16,384 bases of DNA, from the NCBI GenBank assembly GCA_944393165.1, contig CALXZF010000092.1, positions 1-16,384 on the forward strand, in the 5' to 3' direction. The stretch comes from an uncultured Clostridia bacterium. GTDB lineage: Bacteria > Bacillota_A > Clostridia > TANB77 > CAG-508. Below are positions 8,521 through 15,749 of this stretch, one piece after another (the first letter of the stretch is position 1; each line of letters begins with the position of its first letter). The notes under the pieces were generated by a model, which had not been told where the DNA came from, made no database searches, and was given only the letters and a program-made list of their open reading frames with translations. Both the position numbers and the translations under genes were made by a program.

Positions 8521-9861
8521 ATGAATAGAAGACTAAAAATAGTATTAATAACATTATTAATTGTATTATTATCAATAATATCTTTTGTAGGATTATTTGT
8601 GCAAGATACAAAATTTATGAAAAATTTGATTCCAGAATATAGATTAGGAATGGATTTGGACGGTTATAGAGCAATTACTCTAGTGGTAAGTGACGAAACA
8701 GAAACCGTATATTATGATAAAGACGGAAATGTTGTGCAAGAAGAAGCAGAAGACGGAACTTCTGAAGAAGTTCCTGTAAATAGTGAAGAAGATTTAACTG
8801 CAGACAATTTCACAAAAACTAAAAAAATAGTTGAACAGAGATTAAGCGATTTAGGAATAGTAGAATATTTAACTAGATTGGATGAAAATAATGGAACTTT
8901 AACAGTTCAAATTCCAGAAGATTCTATGACAGATACAGCTTCACAATTCTTGTACAGTAGAGGAGTATTTACTATTGAAGATGAAGACGGACAAGTACTT
9001 TTAGATAATTCAAACATAAAAAGAGTGCAAGTAACTTATGGCTCTACATCAACAGGTACAGCAGTAAATTTGAATATAGAATTTAATGACGATTCTGTAG
9101 AAAAATTAAAAGAAATAACAAATACTTATGTCGAATCAACTGATGAAGAAGGAAATGATACTTCTAAACAAGTATATATAAACATAGACGGAAGTACACT
9201 ACTTCAAACAAGTTTTGATGAAGAAATATCAAATGGTGTATTGCCTTTAACTTTAGGAACAAGCTCAAATAGTGAAACTGTTACACAATATTTAAATCAA
9301 GCTTCAAATATAGCAATACTTTTAAATAGTGGTGAAATGCCAGTAGAATATACAGTTGATCAAAATAGATATATAACATCTGATTTGACTTTAGAAGATG
9401 CTTTCATCCCAGCAATTGTAGTTTTGGCTATATTAGTTATAGCATTTTTATTCCTAATTATAAAATATAGAAAATTAGGGCTATTTGCAGTAATATCATT
9501 TATAGGATATGTAGCAGTTCTATTATTAGCAGTAAGATACTTTAATATAATGGTAACTATAGAAGGAATCGCAGGCATATTAATTGTATCAGTGTTAAAT
9601 TACATGGTTTTAGTATATTTACTACACATATTGAAAAAAACAAACAAAAATGTAGCTGAATATAGAGAAGCATTTAATAAAGCTTTAATTTCTATGCTAA
9701 TAGTTTTAGTACCAACATTAATAATTGGAATAATCTTATGTTTTGCTACATGGCTTCCAGCATATAGTTTTGGAACAGTAATATTCTGGGGAGTATTTAT
9801 AATGGCAATATATAATAGCTTTGTAACAAGAGTATTATTCTTAAACAGCATAAAGGAGTAA
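8521..9861 (+). CDS. secD: Protein translocase subunit SecD (divergent)
   Basis: Accessory Sec translocon subunit that pulls secreted proteins from the outer side of the membrane, normally driven by the proton motive force. Architecture is typical: TM1 (about 6-26), YRLGMDLDGYRAITLVV replacing the usual LGLDLxGG-type motif, a P1 head with KKIVEQRLSDLGI (101-113), LPLTLG and IAILLNSGEMPVEY before TM2, then five C-terminal segments (about 294-315, 318-338, 342-372, 388-409, 413-435). At 446 residues it is near family length. The TM4 sequence that in typical SecD reads like GMAVDANVLIFER is here SVLNYMVLVYLL (about 357-368). On an ungapped alignment from GIAG the Asp falls on Met362, so the residue implicated in proton coupling appears lost. 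AGAAAGGA at 8501-8508 is the ribosome binding site. It is followed by secF 23 bp downstream. Confidence 0.9.
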   Translation: MNRRLKIVLITLLIVLLSIISFVGLFVQDTKFMKNLIPEYRLGMDLDGYRAITLVVSDETETVYYDKDGNVVQEEAEDGTSEEVPVNSEEDLTADNFTKTKKIVEQRLSDLGIVEYLTRLDENNGTLTVQIPEDSMTDTASQFLYSRGVFTIEDEDGQVLLDNSNIKRVQVTYGSTSTGTAVNLNIEFNDDSVEKLKEITNTYVESTDEEGNDTSKQVYINIDGSTLLQTSFDEEISNGVLPLTLGTSSNSETVTQYLNQASNIAILLNSGEMPVEYTVDQNRYITSDLTLEDAFIPAIVVLAILVIAFLFLIIKYRKLGLFAVISFIGYVAVLLLAVRYFNIMVTIEGIAGILIVSVLNYMVLVYLLHILKKTNKNVAEYREAFNKALISMLIVLVPTLIIGIILCFATWLPAYSFGTVIFWGVFIMAIYNSFVTRVLFLNSIKE

Positions 9862-9884
9862 TAAGAAAGGGTGGATACTAAAAA

Positions 9885-10544
9885 ATGAAAAAAGTAATAT
9901 ATGCAATCTTAATATGTATCATAATTGCAGGAATTGTAGTTATAGCAACAATGGGGTTAAAAGCAGATATAATATATAGTAAAAATGTAGAATTAGATGT
10001 TTATTTAGGAGAAGTGTATGAAAAAGCAGATATAGAAAGCATTGTAAGCGAAGTCTTTCCAGGAGAAAGATTTATATTGCAAAATATAGAAATGTTTGGA
10101 GATATGTGCTCTATAACTTTAGCAGACAATAGAAATGATGACGAATTAAATAGCAAAATAGAAGAATTAGTAACAAAAATAAATGAAAAATATGAATTAG
10201 AACTAGAAACAGATGATGTTACTATAATGCACAATCCTAGAATTAGATTATCTAGTATAGTTCTACCATATGCTGTTACTTTAGGAATAAGTATGGTGTT
10301 AATCCTAGTATTTGTTGGAATAAGATATAAAAAATTAGGAGTTTGGAAAACCATTGCCACATACATTTTGTCTATAGCAGCTGTAGAAATGCTATTCTTA
10401 AGTATTATAGCAATAACAAGATTCCCTGTTAATAGATTAGTAATCCCAGTAGGATTGTTACTACTTGTAGTTGTAATTACAGTACTTGGATTTAAAAACG
10501 AAAAAAGATTAGAAGAGAAAAAACAAGTAGAAAAGAAAAAATAG
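9885..10544 (+). CDS. secF: SecF-like translocase subunit (short, divergent)
   Basis: Partner of SecD in the SecDF accessory complex; identified mainly by position and layout. It has TM1 (about 4-24), an extracytoplasmic alpha/beta domain (about 30-120) and a membrane region after IRLSSIVLPYAVTLGIS resembling the SecF TM2 entry. Only four membrane segments are visible (about 4-24, 122-147, 153-178, 184-203). Full SecF has six and is about 290-310 residues; this protein has 219 and ends in a lysine-rich tail. The GGTLIEF-type motif and the conserved TM4 Asp region are not found. A strong GAAAGGGTGG site precedes the ATG. A terminator closes the operon, so the short length is not caused by the window edge or an obvious frameshift. 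It may be a reduced lineage-specific SecF; homology confidence is moderate. Confidence 0.7.
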   Translation: MKKVIYAILICIIIAGIVVIATMGLKADIIYSKNVELDVYLGEVYEKADIESIVSEVFPGERFILQNIEMFGDMCSITLADNRNDDELNSKIEELVTKINEKYELELETDDVTIMHNPRIRLSSIVLPYAVTLGISMVLILVFVGIRYKKLGVWKTIATYILSIAAVEMLFLSIIAITRFPVNRLVIPVGLLLLVVVITVLGFKNEKRLEEKKQVEKKK

Positions 10545-10569
10545 AATACAGAAAATATAACCAAAAAAA

Positions 10570-10606
10570 GGCATTATTAATATTATATATTAGTAATGTC
10601 TTTTTT
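10570..10606 (+). terminator. Terminator of the HD-secD-secF operon
   Basis: A 14-bp stem pairs 10570-10583 (GGCATTATTAATAT) with 10587-10600 (ATATTAGTAATGTC), using two G-U pairs and a 3-nt loop. It is preceded by an A run at 10563-10569 and followed by six T residues. Confidence 0.9.
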
Positions 10607-10610
10607 GAAA

Positions 10611-10717
10611 TTGGGACATGGGGACGGAGCTTTTGTCCCAAAACTGAGACAAGGGGACAGACCTGTTGTCTCCAAAATTCAAAGGTGTGAACAAAAGGGA
10701 CATTCCATTTTGTTTAC
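10611..10717. repeat. Cluster of three GGGACA-type palindromes (REP-like)
   Basis: Three successive stem-loops fill the secF-rhodanese spacer. They are TTGGGAC/GTCCCAA (10611-10617 with 10635-10641), GAGACAA/TTGTCTC (10646-10652 with 10666-10672, with an inner ACAG/CTGT), and GTGAACAAAA/TTTTGTTTAC (10687-10696 with 10708-10717, one G-U). The last has the left arm of the 4329 palindrome, and its AAAAGGGACATTCC loop matches the 1795 and 1830 copies at 13 of 14 positions. Repeats with this GGGACA/TTTTGTCCC signature are familiar from Clostridia-like genomes and may be mobilised by REP-associated IS200-type transposases; that link is inference, as no transposase is in this window. Confidence 0.7.
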
Positions 10718-10761
10718 GGCAAAGAAGAAAAAGGAAAAAAGAAGGGAAAGAAGGGTAGAAA

Positions 10762-11100
10762 ATGATTAAAACAATTAAAAGAATATTGTATAGAAGCATA
10801 GATAACAAAGAGATTTCATATAAAAAATTGAATGATTTTATGAAAAGCAAAAAAGTTTTTTTGATAGATGTAAGAAGTAATCAGGAATATGAAGAAGGTC
10901 ATTTAACTGGTGCCATTAATATTTCTGTATATAATATAGAAAAGGAAATTCAAAATGTGGTAAAAAATAAATCAGATACTATTATTGTTTATTGCTCTAG
11001 TGGAGGAAGAAGCAAAGAAGCAAAAGAAATTTTAGAAAGGCTAGGATATGATGAAGTATATAATTTAAAAGGCGGAATAGACAGAGTATGGATTAAATAA
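10762..11100 (+). CDS. Single-domain rhodanese-like protein
   Basis: 112 residues, one rhodanese domain with no signal peptide. Expected landmarks are present: FLIDVRSNQEYEEGHLTGAINI (about 33-54) with the conserved DVR and EGHLTGA, then the six-residue active-site loop Cys78-Ser-Ser-Gly-Gly-Arg83 followed by S84, and the C-terminal GYDEVYNLKGGIDRV. The Cys would carry a persulfide, so it is probably catalytically competent in sulfane sulfur transfer. The partner is unknown. AGAAGGG lies just before the ATG. It is isolated between the palindrome cluster and the ytxC-like gene, and no sulfur-pathway neighbours are visible. Confidence 0.92.
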   Translation: MIKTIKRILYRSIDNKEISYKKLNDFMKSKKVFLIDVRSNQEYEEGHLTGAINISVYNIEKEIQNVVKNKSDTIIVYCSSGGRSKEAKEILERLGYDEVYNLKGGIDRVWIK

Positions 11101-11192
11101 ATTTATCACATTTATAAAAAAATAGAATAAAATATGTATATCTAATAAGGATTTAGTAGATAATATATTAAACAAGAAAGGAGAAATCCTAC

Positions 11193-12038
11193 ATGAAATC
11201 ATATTGCATTAAAACAGATAATGAAAAAATAATAGAATATCTACTAAACAAAATCTCAAAATTAGATTTTCCTGATATTTATTATTGCAATAAATCGTTT
11301 AAAATATACGACAATGTAATACTTCACTATAAAGAAAGTAATATAGACAAATTTCAAAATATTATTGCAGAATTGATAACTGATGTGATTATTAATTTCT
11401 ATCAAGAAAAAATAATTAGAAGAATAATTAATGTAAACTATTTTTATTTTGACAGATTAGAGCGTAATGTAATTTATGAAGACTGCTATGAATTTATAGA
11501 ACAAGATGAAGAAGAAATAAGAGAGACAATTTTTACACAAATTAAAGACTATATAAAAGAAAACAAAAACATAGTAGTAGAAGGTGTAATAAATTTTAGA
11601 GTTAACGAATATATAAAAATTTTAGATAACATTGTGGATATGGCAGTTAATAAATATATAATCGAAAAAGAATACAAGGAATTTATAAGTTTGCTAAGAA
11701 TATATGTAAACTCCACTGAAGCAAAAACAGATTTATTACATTTGATATATATTAATGGAGAATCAATATTGTTGGATAAAGAAAAAAATATAATTCAAAT
11801 GGATTATAGCATGAATAATGCGAAATATTTATCAGACATCACATTTTCATCAAATGATATGGCACTTAATACTCTTCTAAGTTTATTGCCAAGAAAAATA
11901 GAAATACATCTAATAAATAAAGAAGACGAATTTATAAACACTCTAAAATTAATATTTGAAAATAGAATTAGAATCTGCACAGAATGCAATATATGCAAAA
12001 CTTATAAAATGCTTAATAATATAAAAATAAGTAAGTAA
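11193..12038 (+). CDS. ytxC: YtxC-family putative sporulation protein
   Basis: 281 residues matching the YtxC-like family of endospore formers. The middle part NIVVEGVINFR (about 126-136) with VNEYIKILDNIVDMAVNKYIIEKEYKEFISLL is the best-conserved block, followed by LLSLLPRKIEIHL (about 229-240). The C-terminus has FENRIRICTECNIC with Cys262, Cys265 and Cys268, a family-like cysteine cluster that may bind metal. No signal peptide is visible; the protein is likely cytoplasmic. The biochemical role is not known for the family. AAAGGAG precedes the ATG, and a 7-bp inverted repeat (AGGATTT 11148-11154 with AAATCCT 11184-11190) brackets the ribosome binding site. The presence of the gene supports a spore-forming host. 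Confidence 0.85.
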   Translation: MKSYCIKTDNEKIIEYLLNKISKLDFPDIYYCNKSFKIYDNVILHYKESNIDKFQNIIAELITDVIINFYQEKIIRRIINVNYFYFDRLERNVIYEDCYEFIEQDEEEIRETIFTQIKDYIKENKNIVVEGVINFRVNEYIKILDNIVDMAVNKYIIEKEYKEFISLLRIYVNSTEAKTDLLHLIYINGESILLDKEKNIIQMDYSMNNAKYLSDITFSSNDMALNTLLSLLPRKIEIHLINKEDEFINTLKLIFENRIRICTECNICKTYKMLNNIKISK

Positions 12039-12119
12039 TATTTACTATTTCTTCTGTTTGTGATAATATATAAATGCTTTAAGTATTACAAAATATATAA
12101 AGAAGGGATAGTAATTTTT

Positions 12120-13100
12120 ATGGAAGAAAAAAAATTAGTAACAATTTTAGTACCAGCATATAATGAACAAGAAGTTCTTAATCTATTATATGATAGACTA
12201 AAAAAATTAATGGATGAAAACACAAAATACAATTTCGAAATATTACTAGTAAATGACGGAAGCAAGGACGACACTTTTAAAATAATGCAAGAATTAAGAG
12301 AAAAAGATAAAAGAGTTTGCTATTTGAATTTATCACGAAACTTTGGAAAAGAAACAGCTATGATAGCAGGACTTGACTATTGCAAAGGAGATTCAGTAGT
12401 TATTATAGATGCTGACCTTCAAGACCCACCAGAATTAATACCAGAAATGCTAAAAGACTGGGAAGAGGGGTATGATGATGTATATGCAAAAAGAAAAACA
12501 AGAAAAGGAGAAACTTGGCTAAAGAAATTCACATCTACTATGTATTATAAAGTATTGCAAGCATTTACAAATATACAAATTCAAAAAGATACCGGTGATT
12601 TTAGATTATTAGACAGAAGATGTGTAGAAGCATTAAAATCTATTAGAGAATCTCAAAGATATACAAAAGGGTTGTTTAGTTGGATAGGATATAATAAAAA
12701 AGAAATATTATATGATAGAGATCCAAGAGCAGCAGGAAAAACTAAATGGAACTATAAAAAGTTAGTAGATTTATCAATAGACGGTATTACATCATTTACA
12801 ACATCACCACTTAGGTGGTCTGCAATAATTGGAATTGTTGTGTCAATAGTAGGATTTATTTATATGCTATATATAATTATTAAAACAATTGTATCTGGAG
12901 TAGAAGTTCCAGGATATGCTTCAACAATGGTAGTAATACTATTCCTAGGAGGAATTCAACTTGTATTCTTAGGAGTAATAGGAGAATATTTAGGTAGAGC
13001 ATTTTACGAAACAAAAGGAAGACCACTTTATTTTATTGAAAGATACAATGAGACAAAAGAAACAAATAAGAATTTAAACCAACCAAGAGATTTGTTATAA
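12120..13100 (+). CDS. Family 2 glycosyltransferase, GtrB/DPM1-like, with two C-terminal TMs
   Basis: Transfers a sugar, usually from a nucleotide sugar to undecaprenyl phosphate at the inner face of the membrane. The start at 12120 is chosen because AGAAGGGA lies at 12101-12108 and VTILVPAYNE follows directly; the open frame upstream to 12060 has no convincing site. 326 residues. GT-A fold motifs: VPAYNEQEVL (11-20), LVNDGSKDDT (43-52), LNLSRNFGKETAMIAGLDY, the DAD metal-binding motif at 97-99 within DADLQDPPELIPEM, GDFRLLDR (159-166) and RYTKGLFSWIGY (180-191). Two membrane segments lie at about 232-257 and 268-292, the layout of polyprenyl-phosphate glycosyltransferases such as GtrB, CsbB or YkcC. 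The substrate is unknown. No flippase or second glycosyltransferase is adjacent, so a glycan pathway cannot be named. Confidence 0.92.
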   Translation: MEEKKLVTILVPAYNEQEVLNLLYDRLKKLMDENTKYNFEILLVNDGSKDDTFKIMQELREKDKRVCYLNLSRNFGKETAMIAGLDYCKGDSVVIIDADLQDPPELIPEMLKDWEEGYDDVYAKRKTRKGETWLKKFTSTMYYKVLQAFTNIQIQKDTGDFRLLDRRCVEALKSIRESQRYTKGLFSWIGYNKKEILYDRDPRAAGKTKWNYKKLVDLSIDGITSFTTSPLRWSAIIGIVVSIVGFIYMLYIIIKTIVSGVEVPGYASTMVVILFLGGIQLVFLGVIGEYLGRAFYETKGRPLYFIERYNETKETNKNLNQPRDLL

Positions 13101-13102
13101 AT

Positions 13103-13276
13103 GGGCTCTTGATACAATCCACGGCCTAATAAAATCTATAATGGGCAAGAAGCAGAAATGTTTTTATAAAAGTAAGTCGAATATGTCGGTCAAGCTGATT
13201 TTCATACTTTTATAAAACATTTCTGCTTCTTGATAAAATAATAACTAAGGCCGTGAATAGTAACGGGCTCTTTTTT
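13103..13276 (+). ncRNA. Rod-shaped structured element with U tract, candidate ncRNA
   Basis: Nested complementarity spans 174 nt. The outer ends GGGCTC (13103-13108) and GGGCTC (13265-13270) pair with two G-U. Next UUGAUA (13109-13114) pairs partly with 13258-13263. CACGGCCT (13120-13127) pairs perfectly with AGGCCGTG (13248-13255). An internal bubble of 18 and 15 nt follows, then a stem of about 28 bp between 13146-13174 and 13205-13232 with one bulged base, capped by a 30-nt loop (13175-13204). Six T residues (13271-13276) directly follow the outer stem, as at an intrinsic terminator. No ORF is present. The closing stem, central bubble and long terminal stem resemble 6S RNA architecture, but I do not recognise the sequence. 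A MITE or an elaborate terminator for the glycosyltransferase gene are alternatives. Confidence 0.5.
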
Positions 13277-13299
13277 GAAGAAAAAAATTCGAAAAAAAG

Positions 13300-13329
13300 T
13301 TGAATTTTATTGGTGACTTGTGGTATAAT
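13300..13329 (+). promoter_or_regulatory. Promoter of pyk
   Basis: TTGAAT at 13300-13305 and a perfect TATAAT at 13324-13329 are separated by 18 nt, with TG one base before the -10 (TGG-TATAAT, an extended -10). It lies downstream of the U tract of the structured element and about 43 nt before the pyk start. Confidence 0.75.
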
Positions 13330-13371
13330 AGGAAAGATTGAGAAAAATAAGTTAAGAAAGGAAGATTGAAA

Positions 13372-14808
13372 ATGCCAAGAAAAACAAAAATTATTTGTAC
13401 ACTAGGACCAGCAGTAGAAGAACAAGAAAAAATGGAAGCTCTATTAAGAGCAGGTTTAAATGTTGCTAGATTTAATTTCTCACACGGAGATTATGAAGAA
13501 CAAGGTAACAGACTTGCAACTTTTAAAAGAGCAAGAGCGGCCGTAGGAAAACCAGCAGCAATGCTTCTTGATACAAAGGGACCTGAAATAAGAATAGGAT
13601 CATTTGCAAAAGGAGAGGCTAATCTTAACGAAGGAGATACTTTTACTCTTTTAAATGAAGATATTCCTGGAGATGACACAAAAGTATCTGTAACATACAA
13701 GAACTTATATAATGAAGTTACACCAGGAACAAGAATACTTATAAATGACGGATTAATAGAAATCGTTGTTGAAAAAATAGAAGGAAAAGATGTCGTTTGT
13801 AAAGTATTAAATGGTGGAAGATTAGGAAATAAAAAGAGTATTAATATTCCAAATTCAAAAATCAAGTTACCAGCAATGACAGAAAAAGACAAATCAGATA
13901 TTATATTTGGTATAAAAAATGGATTTGATTTTATAGCTGCATCTTTCATAAGAAGAGCAGATGATGTACTTAGAATAAAACAAGTACTAAAAGAAAATGG
14001 TGGAGAATACATTAAAGTTATCTCTAAAATAGAAAATAGAGAAGGTATTGATAATTTTGATGAAATACTTGAAGTTTCTGACGGCATAATGGTTGCTAGA
14101 GGAGACTTAGGTGTTGAAATACCAATGGAAGAAGTTCCAATTAGACAAAAAGAATTTATTAAAAAATGTAATAAAGCTGGAAAATTAGTTGTTACTGCAA
14201 CACAAATGCTTGAATCAATGGTAAATAATCCAAGACCAACAAGAGCAGAAGTAAGTGATGTTGCTAACGCTATATATGACCAAACAAGTGCAATCATGCT
14301 TTCAGCTGAAACTGCACAAGGACATTATCCAGAAGAATGTGTTAAAACAATGGATAAAATAGCAAGATCTGTTGAAGGTTCTATAAAATACTGGAAGAGA
14401 TTTAAGAGAAAAGATTTCACATCTATTGATAAAGATTATGAAAGAAACTTAAATTACTCTACATGTATGACAGCTATGAACTTAGATACAAAAGCAATAT
14501 TTGCTTATACAAATACAGGAAGAACAGCAAGAAGCTTAGCTGGATTTATGCCAAAATGCCCAATCTATGCTGTAACTGACAATGAAGAAACAAGCAAACA
14601 ATTAGCTGTAGTATGGAATGTTAATCCAATATTAGTTGAAAAGAAAGACAAGATAGATGATATTCTAGAAGCTGGAGTAGAAAAAGCAAAAGAATTAGGA
14701 ATCCTAGAAAAAGGAGATTTAATTGCTATAGCTGGTGGAGCATCAATATTAGAAGGACAACATTCAGACATGAACAAAACTATTGGTGGAGTATTAAGAG
14801 TAGAATAA
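13372..14808 (+). CDS. pyk: Pyruvate kinase
   Basis: Converts phosphoenolpyruvate and ADP to pyruvate and ATP, the last step of glycolysis. The ATG at 13372 is preferred over the in-frame TTG at 13366 because AAAGGAAGA (13357-13365) is correctly spaced for it; this gives 478 residues, normal for a form without the extra C-terminal PEP-utiliser-like domain of some Bacilli. Motifs: TKIICTLGPA (5-14), NVARFNFSHG (30-39), LLDTKGPEIR, the catalytic lysine region VISKIENREG, DGIMVARGDLGVEIP, and VTATQMLESM with NNPRPTRAEVSDVANA. The C-terminal domain (AIFAYTNTGRTARSLA) would hold an allosteric site. Expressed alone from its own promoter and closed by a terminator. Confidence 0.98.
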   Translation: MPRKTKIICTLGPAVEEQEKMEALLRAGLNVARFNFSHGDYEEQGNRLATFKRARAAVGKPAAMLLDTKGPEIRIGSFAKGEANLNEGDTFTLLNEDIPGDDTKVSVTYKNLYNEVTPGTRILINDGLIEIVVEKIEGKDVVCKVLNGGRLGNKKSINIPNSKIKLPAMTEKDKSDIIFGIKNGFDFIAASFIRRADDVLRIKQVLKENGGEYIKVISKIENREGIDNFDEILEVSDGIMVARGDLGVEIPMEEVPIRQKEFIKKCNKAGKLVVTATQMLESMVNNPRPTRAEVSDVANAIYDQTSAIMLSAETAQGHYPEECVKTMDKIARSVEGSIKYWKRFKRKDFTSIDKDYERNLNYSTCMTAMNLDTKAIFAYTNTGRTARSLAGFMPKCPIYAVTDNEETSKQLAVVWNVNPILVEKKDKIDDILEAGVEKAKELGILEKGDLIAIAGGASILEGQHSDMNKTIGGVLRVE

Positions 14809-14822
14809 TAATTAAAAAAAGG

Positions 14823-14855
14823 GATATAACTATAAAAGTAGTTATATCTTTTTTT
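14823..14855 (+). terminator. Terminator of pyk
   Basis: A perfect 10-bp stem, GATATAACTA (14823-14832) with TAGTTATATC (14839-14848), has a 6-nt loop, a preceding A run and seven following T residues. Confidence 0.93.
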
Positions 14856-14912
14856 ATTTGTGCATATTATTAATAAAAGTATCAATTTACATAAAACAAT
14901 CATATTATGTAG

Positions 14913-14920
14913 TATACAAT
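14913..14920 (+). promoter_or_regulatory. Possible SigE-type -10 element of the cotJ operon
   Basis: TATACAAT differs by one base from the sporulation SigE -10 consensus CATACAAT, and cotJ is SigE-dependent in Bacillus subtilis. A clear -35 at 14-15 nt upstream is not visible, so the call is weak. Transcription would start at about 14927, right at the foot of the leader hairpin. Confidence 0.35.
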
Positions 14921-14926
14921 ACAAAA

Positions 14927-14948
14927 ATAGAAGAAATATGTCTTCTAT
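14927..14948 (+). other. Leader stem-loop of the cotJ operon
   Basis: ATAGAAGA (14927-14934) and TCTTCTAT (14941-14948) form a perfect 8-bp stem with loop AATATG. It lies between the putative promoter and the cotJA ribosome binding site, so it could cap and stabilise the 5' end of the mRNA. There is no U tract. Confidence 0.45.
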
Positions 14949-14970
14949 GAAATGAAAGGAAGGAAAGAGT

Positions 14971-15333
14971 ATGTATAATAGATGCAGAAGATGTAACTTT
15001 CAGCCATATAATAACAATCAAGTACTAGAAGATGTTTGCGATAATGTTACAAACAATGATAACGATTGCTCAAATATGACAAATTGTTGTATGAATAATT
15101 ATGATTGTGGCTGTGGATTTGATGAGGGAACCAATGTCTTTCCAGATAATCCAATGCTTGCACAAAGCTATGTACCAATTCAAACATTAGATAAAACTTT
15201 CACACCATGTTGTGGATTAAAGAATGGAACTATATTTCCAGAATTAGTAAGTCCATACGAGCCATGCCAAAGCATGGAATTTATAGACTATTTGAGAGCT
15301 AGAAATGAAATTGGAGAGGGGTGTAATGGATAA
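14971..15333 (+). CDS. cotJA: Spore coat-associated protein CotJA with Cys/Asn-rich extension
   Basis: Inner coat component; CotJA is needed with CotJC for coat assembly in Bacillus. The conserved domain is C-terminal: MLAQSYVPIQTLDKTFTP followed by KNGTIFPELVSPYEP (about residues 62-99). The first 60 residues are an extra low-complexity segment rich in Asn and Cys (CRRC, CSNMTNCCMNNYDCGCG). The whole protein has 12 cysteines in 120 residues; usual CotJA proteins are about 70-85 residues without this segment. Many cysteines suggest disulfide or metal-mediated cross-linking in the coat, which is inference. The ribosome binding site is AAGGAAGGAAAGAG. The stop overlaps the cotJB start by one base (taATG), indicating translational coupling. 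Confidence 0.88.
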   Translation: MYNRCRRCNFQPYNNNQVLEDVCDNVTNNDNDCSNMTNCCMNNYDCGCGFDEGTNVFPDNPMLAQSYVPIQTLDKTFTPCCGLKNGTIFPELVSPYEPCQSMEFIDYLRARNEIGEGCNG

Positions 15334-15749
15334 TGGAGAATAACGAAGAAAATAGAAATTGTATGTACAATAATAATAATGATTGCACATATATGCCACA
15401 AGGTATAAATGCAGCATTTGGATATAATACTGCAACAATTTTAAATGACGATATGAACTGTTGTGAATTCCAAAATCAAGAAGAATGTATGAATAACAGA
15501 AATAGAGTAAGACAAGAAATGATGAAGCAAATAAAATGTTTAAGTTTTGCTGTAGTTGATATTGCAGAATACCTTGATACACATCCTAATGACAGAAAGG
15601 CGATATGTTTACACAAAGAATATTGCAATCAATTAGAAGAAATTAAAGATAAATATCAAAGAATATTTGGACCACTTACAATATATTATCCATGCAATAA
15701 ATGGAGATGGCTTGAAAGCCCTTGGCCATGGGAAAGAGGTGATTTTTAA
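15333..15749 (+). CDS. cotJB: Spore coat protein CotJB with N-terminal extension
   Basis: The conserved CotJB domain spans about residues 63-136: CLSFAVVDIAEYLDTHPNDRKA, then YCNQLEEIKDKYQRIFGPLT and the typical aromatic end KWRWLESPWPWERGDF. Usual CotJB is about 85-90 residues; this one has 138 because of an N-terminal stretch rich in Asn, Met and Cys (YNNNNDCTYM, DMNCCEFQNQEECMNNRNR). Nine cysteines are present. Translation is probably coupled, since its ATG overlaps the cotJA stop by one base and its own stop overlaps the cotJC start by one base. Role: coat component of the developing spore, with no known enzymatic activity. Confidence 0.92.
   Translation: MENNEENRNCMYNNNNDCTYMPQGINAAFGYNTATILNDDMNCCEFQNQEECMNNRNRVRQEMMKQIKCLSFAVVDIAEYLDTHPNDRKAICLHKEYCNQLEEIKDKYQRIFGPLTIYYPCNKWRWLESPWPWERGDF

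Noticed and set aside
10001..10564. Antisense ORF (187 codons) opposite secF
   Set aside because: Low-complexity Ile/Ser/Asn composition, no ribosome binding site, and it runs through the secF terminator stem region; a shadow of secF.
12060..12119. GTG 12060 as start of the glycosyltransferase
   Set aside because: No ribosome binding site upstream and the extra residues do not belong to the GT2 fold; 12120 has AGAAGGGA and begins right before the first motif.
13109..13142. TTGATA and TATAAT as a promoter inside the structured element
   Set aside because: The spacer is 22 nt, well beyond the 16-18 nt needed, and both hexamers are better explained as parts of the folded rod.
13491..14297. Long antisense ORF (268 codons) across pyk
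   Set aside because: It mirrors pyk codons on the opposite strand and has no ribosome binding site or recognisable motif; the sense gene is certain.
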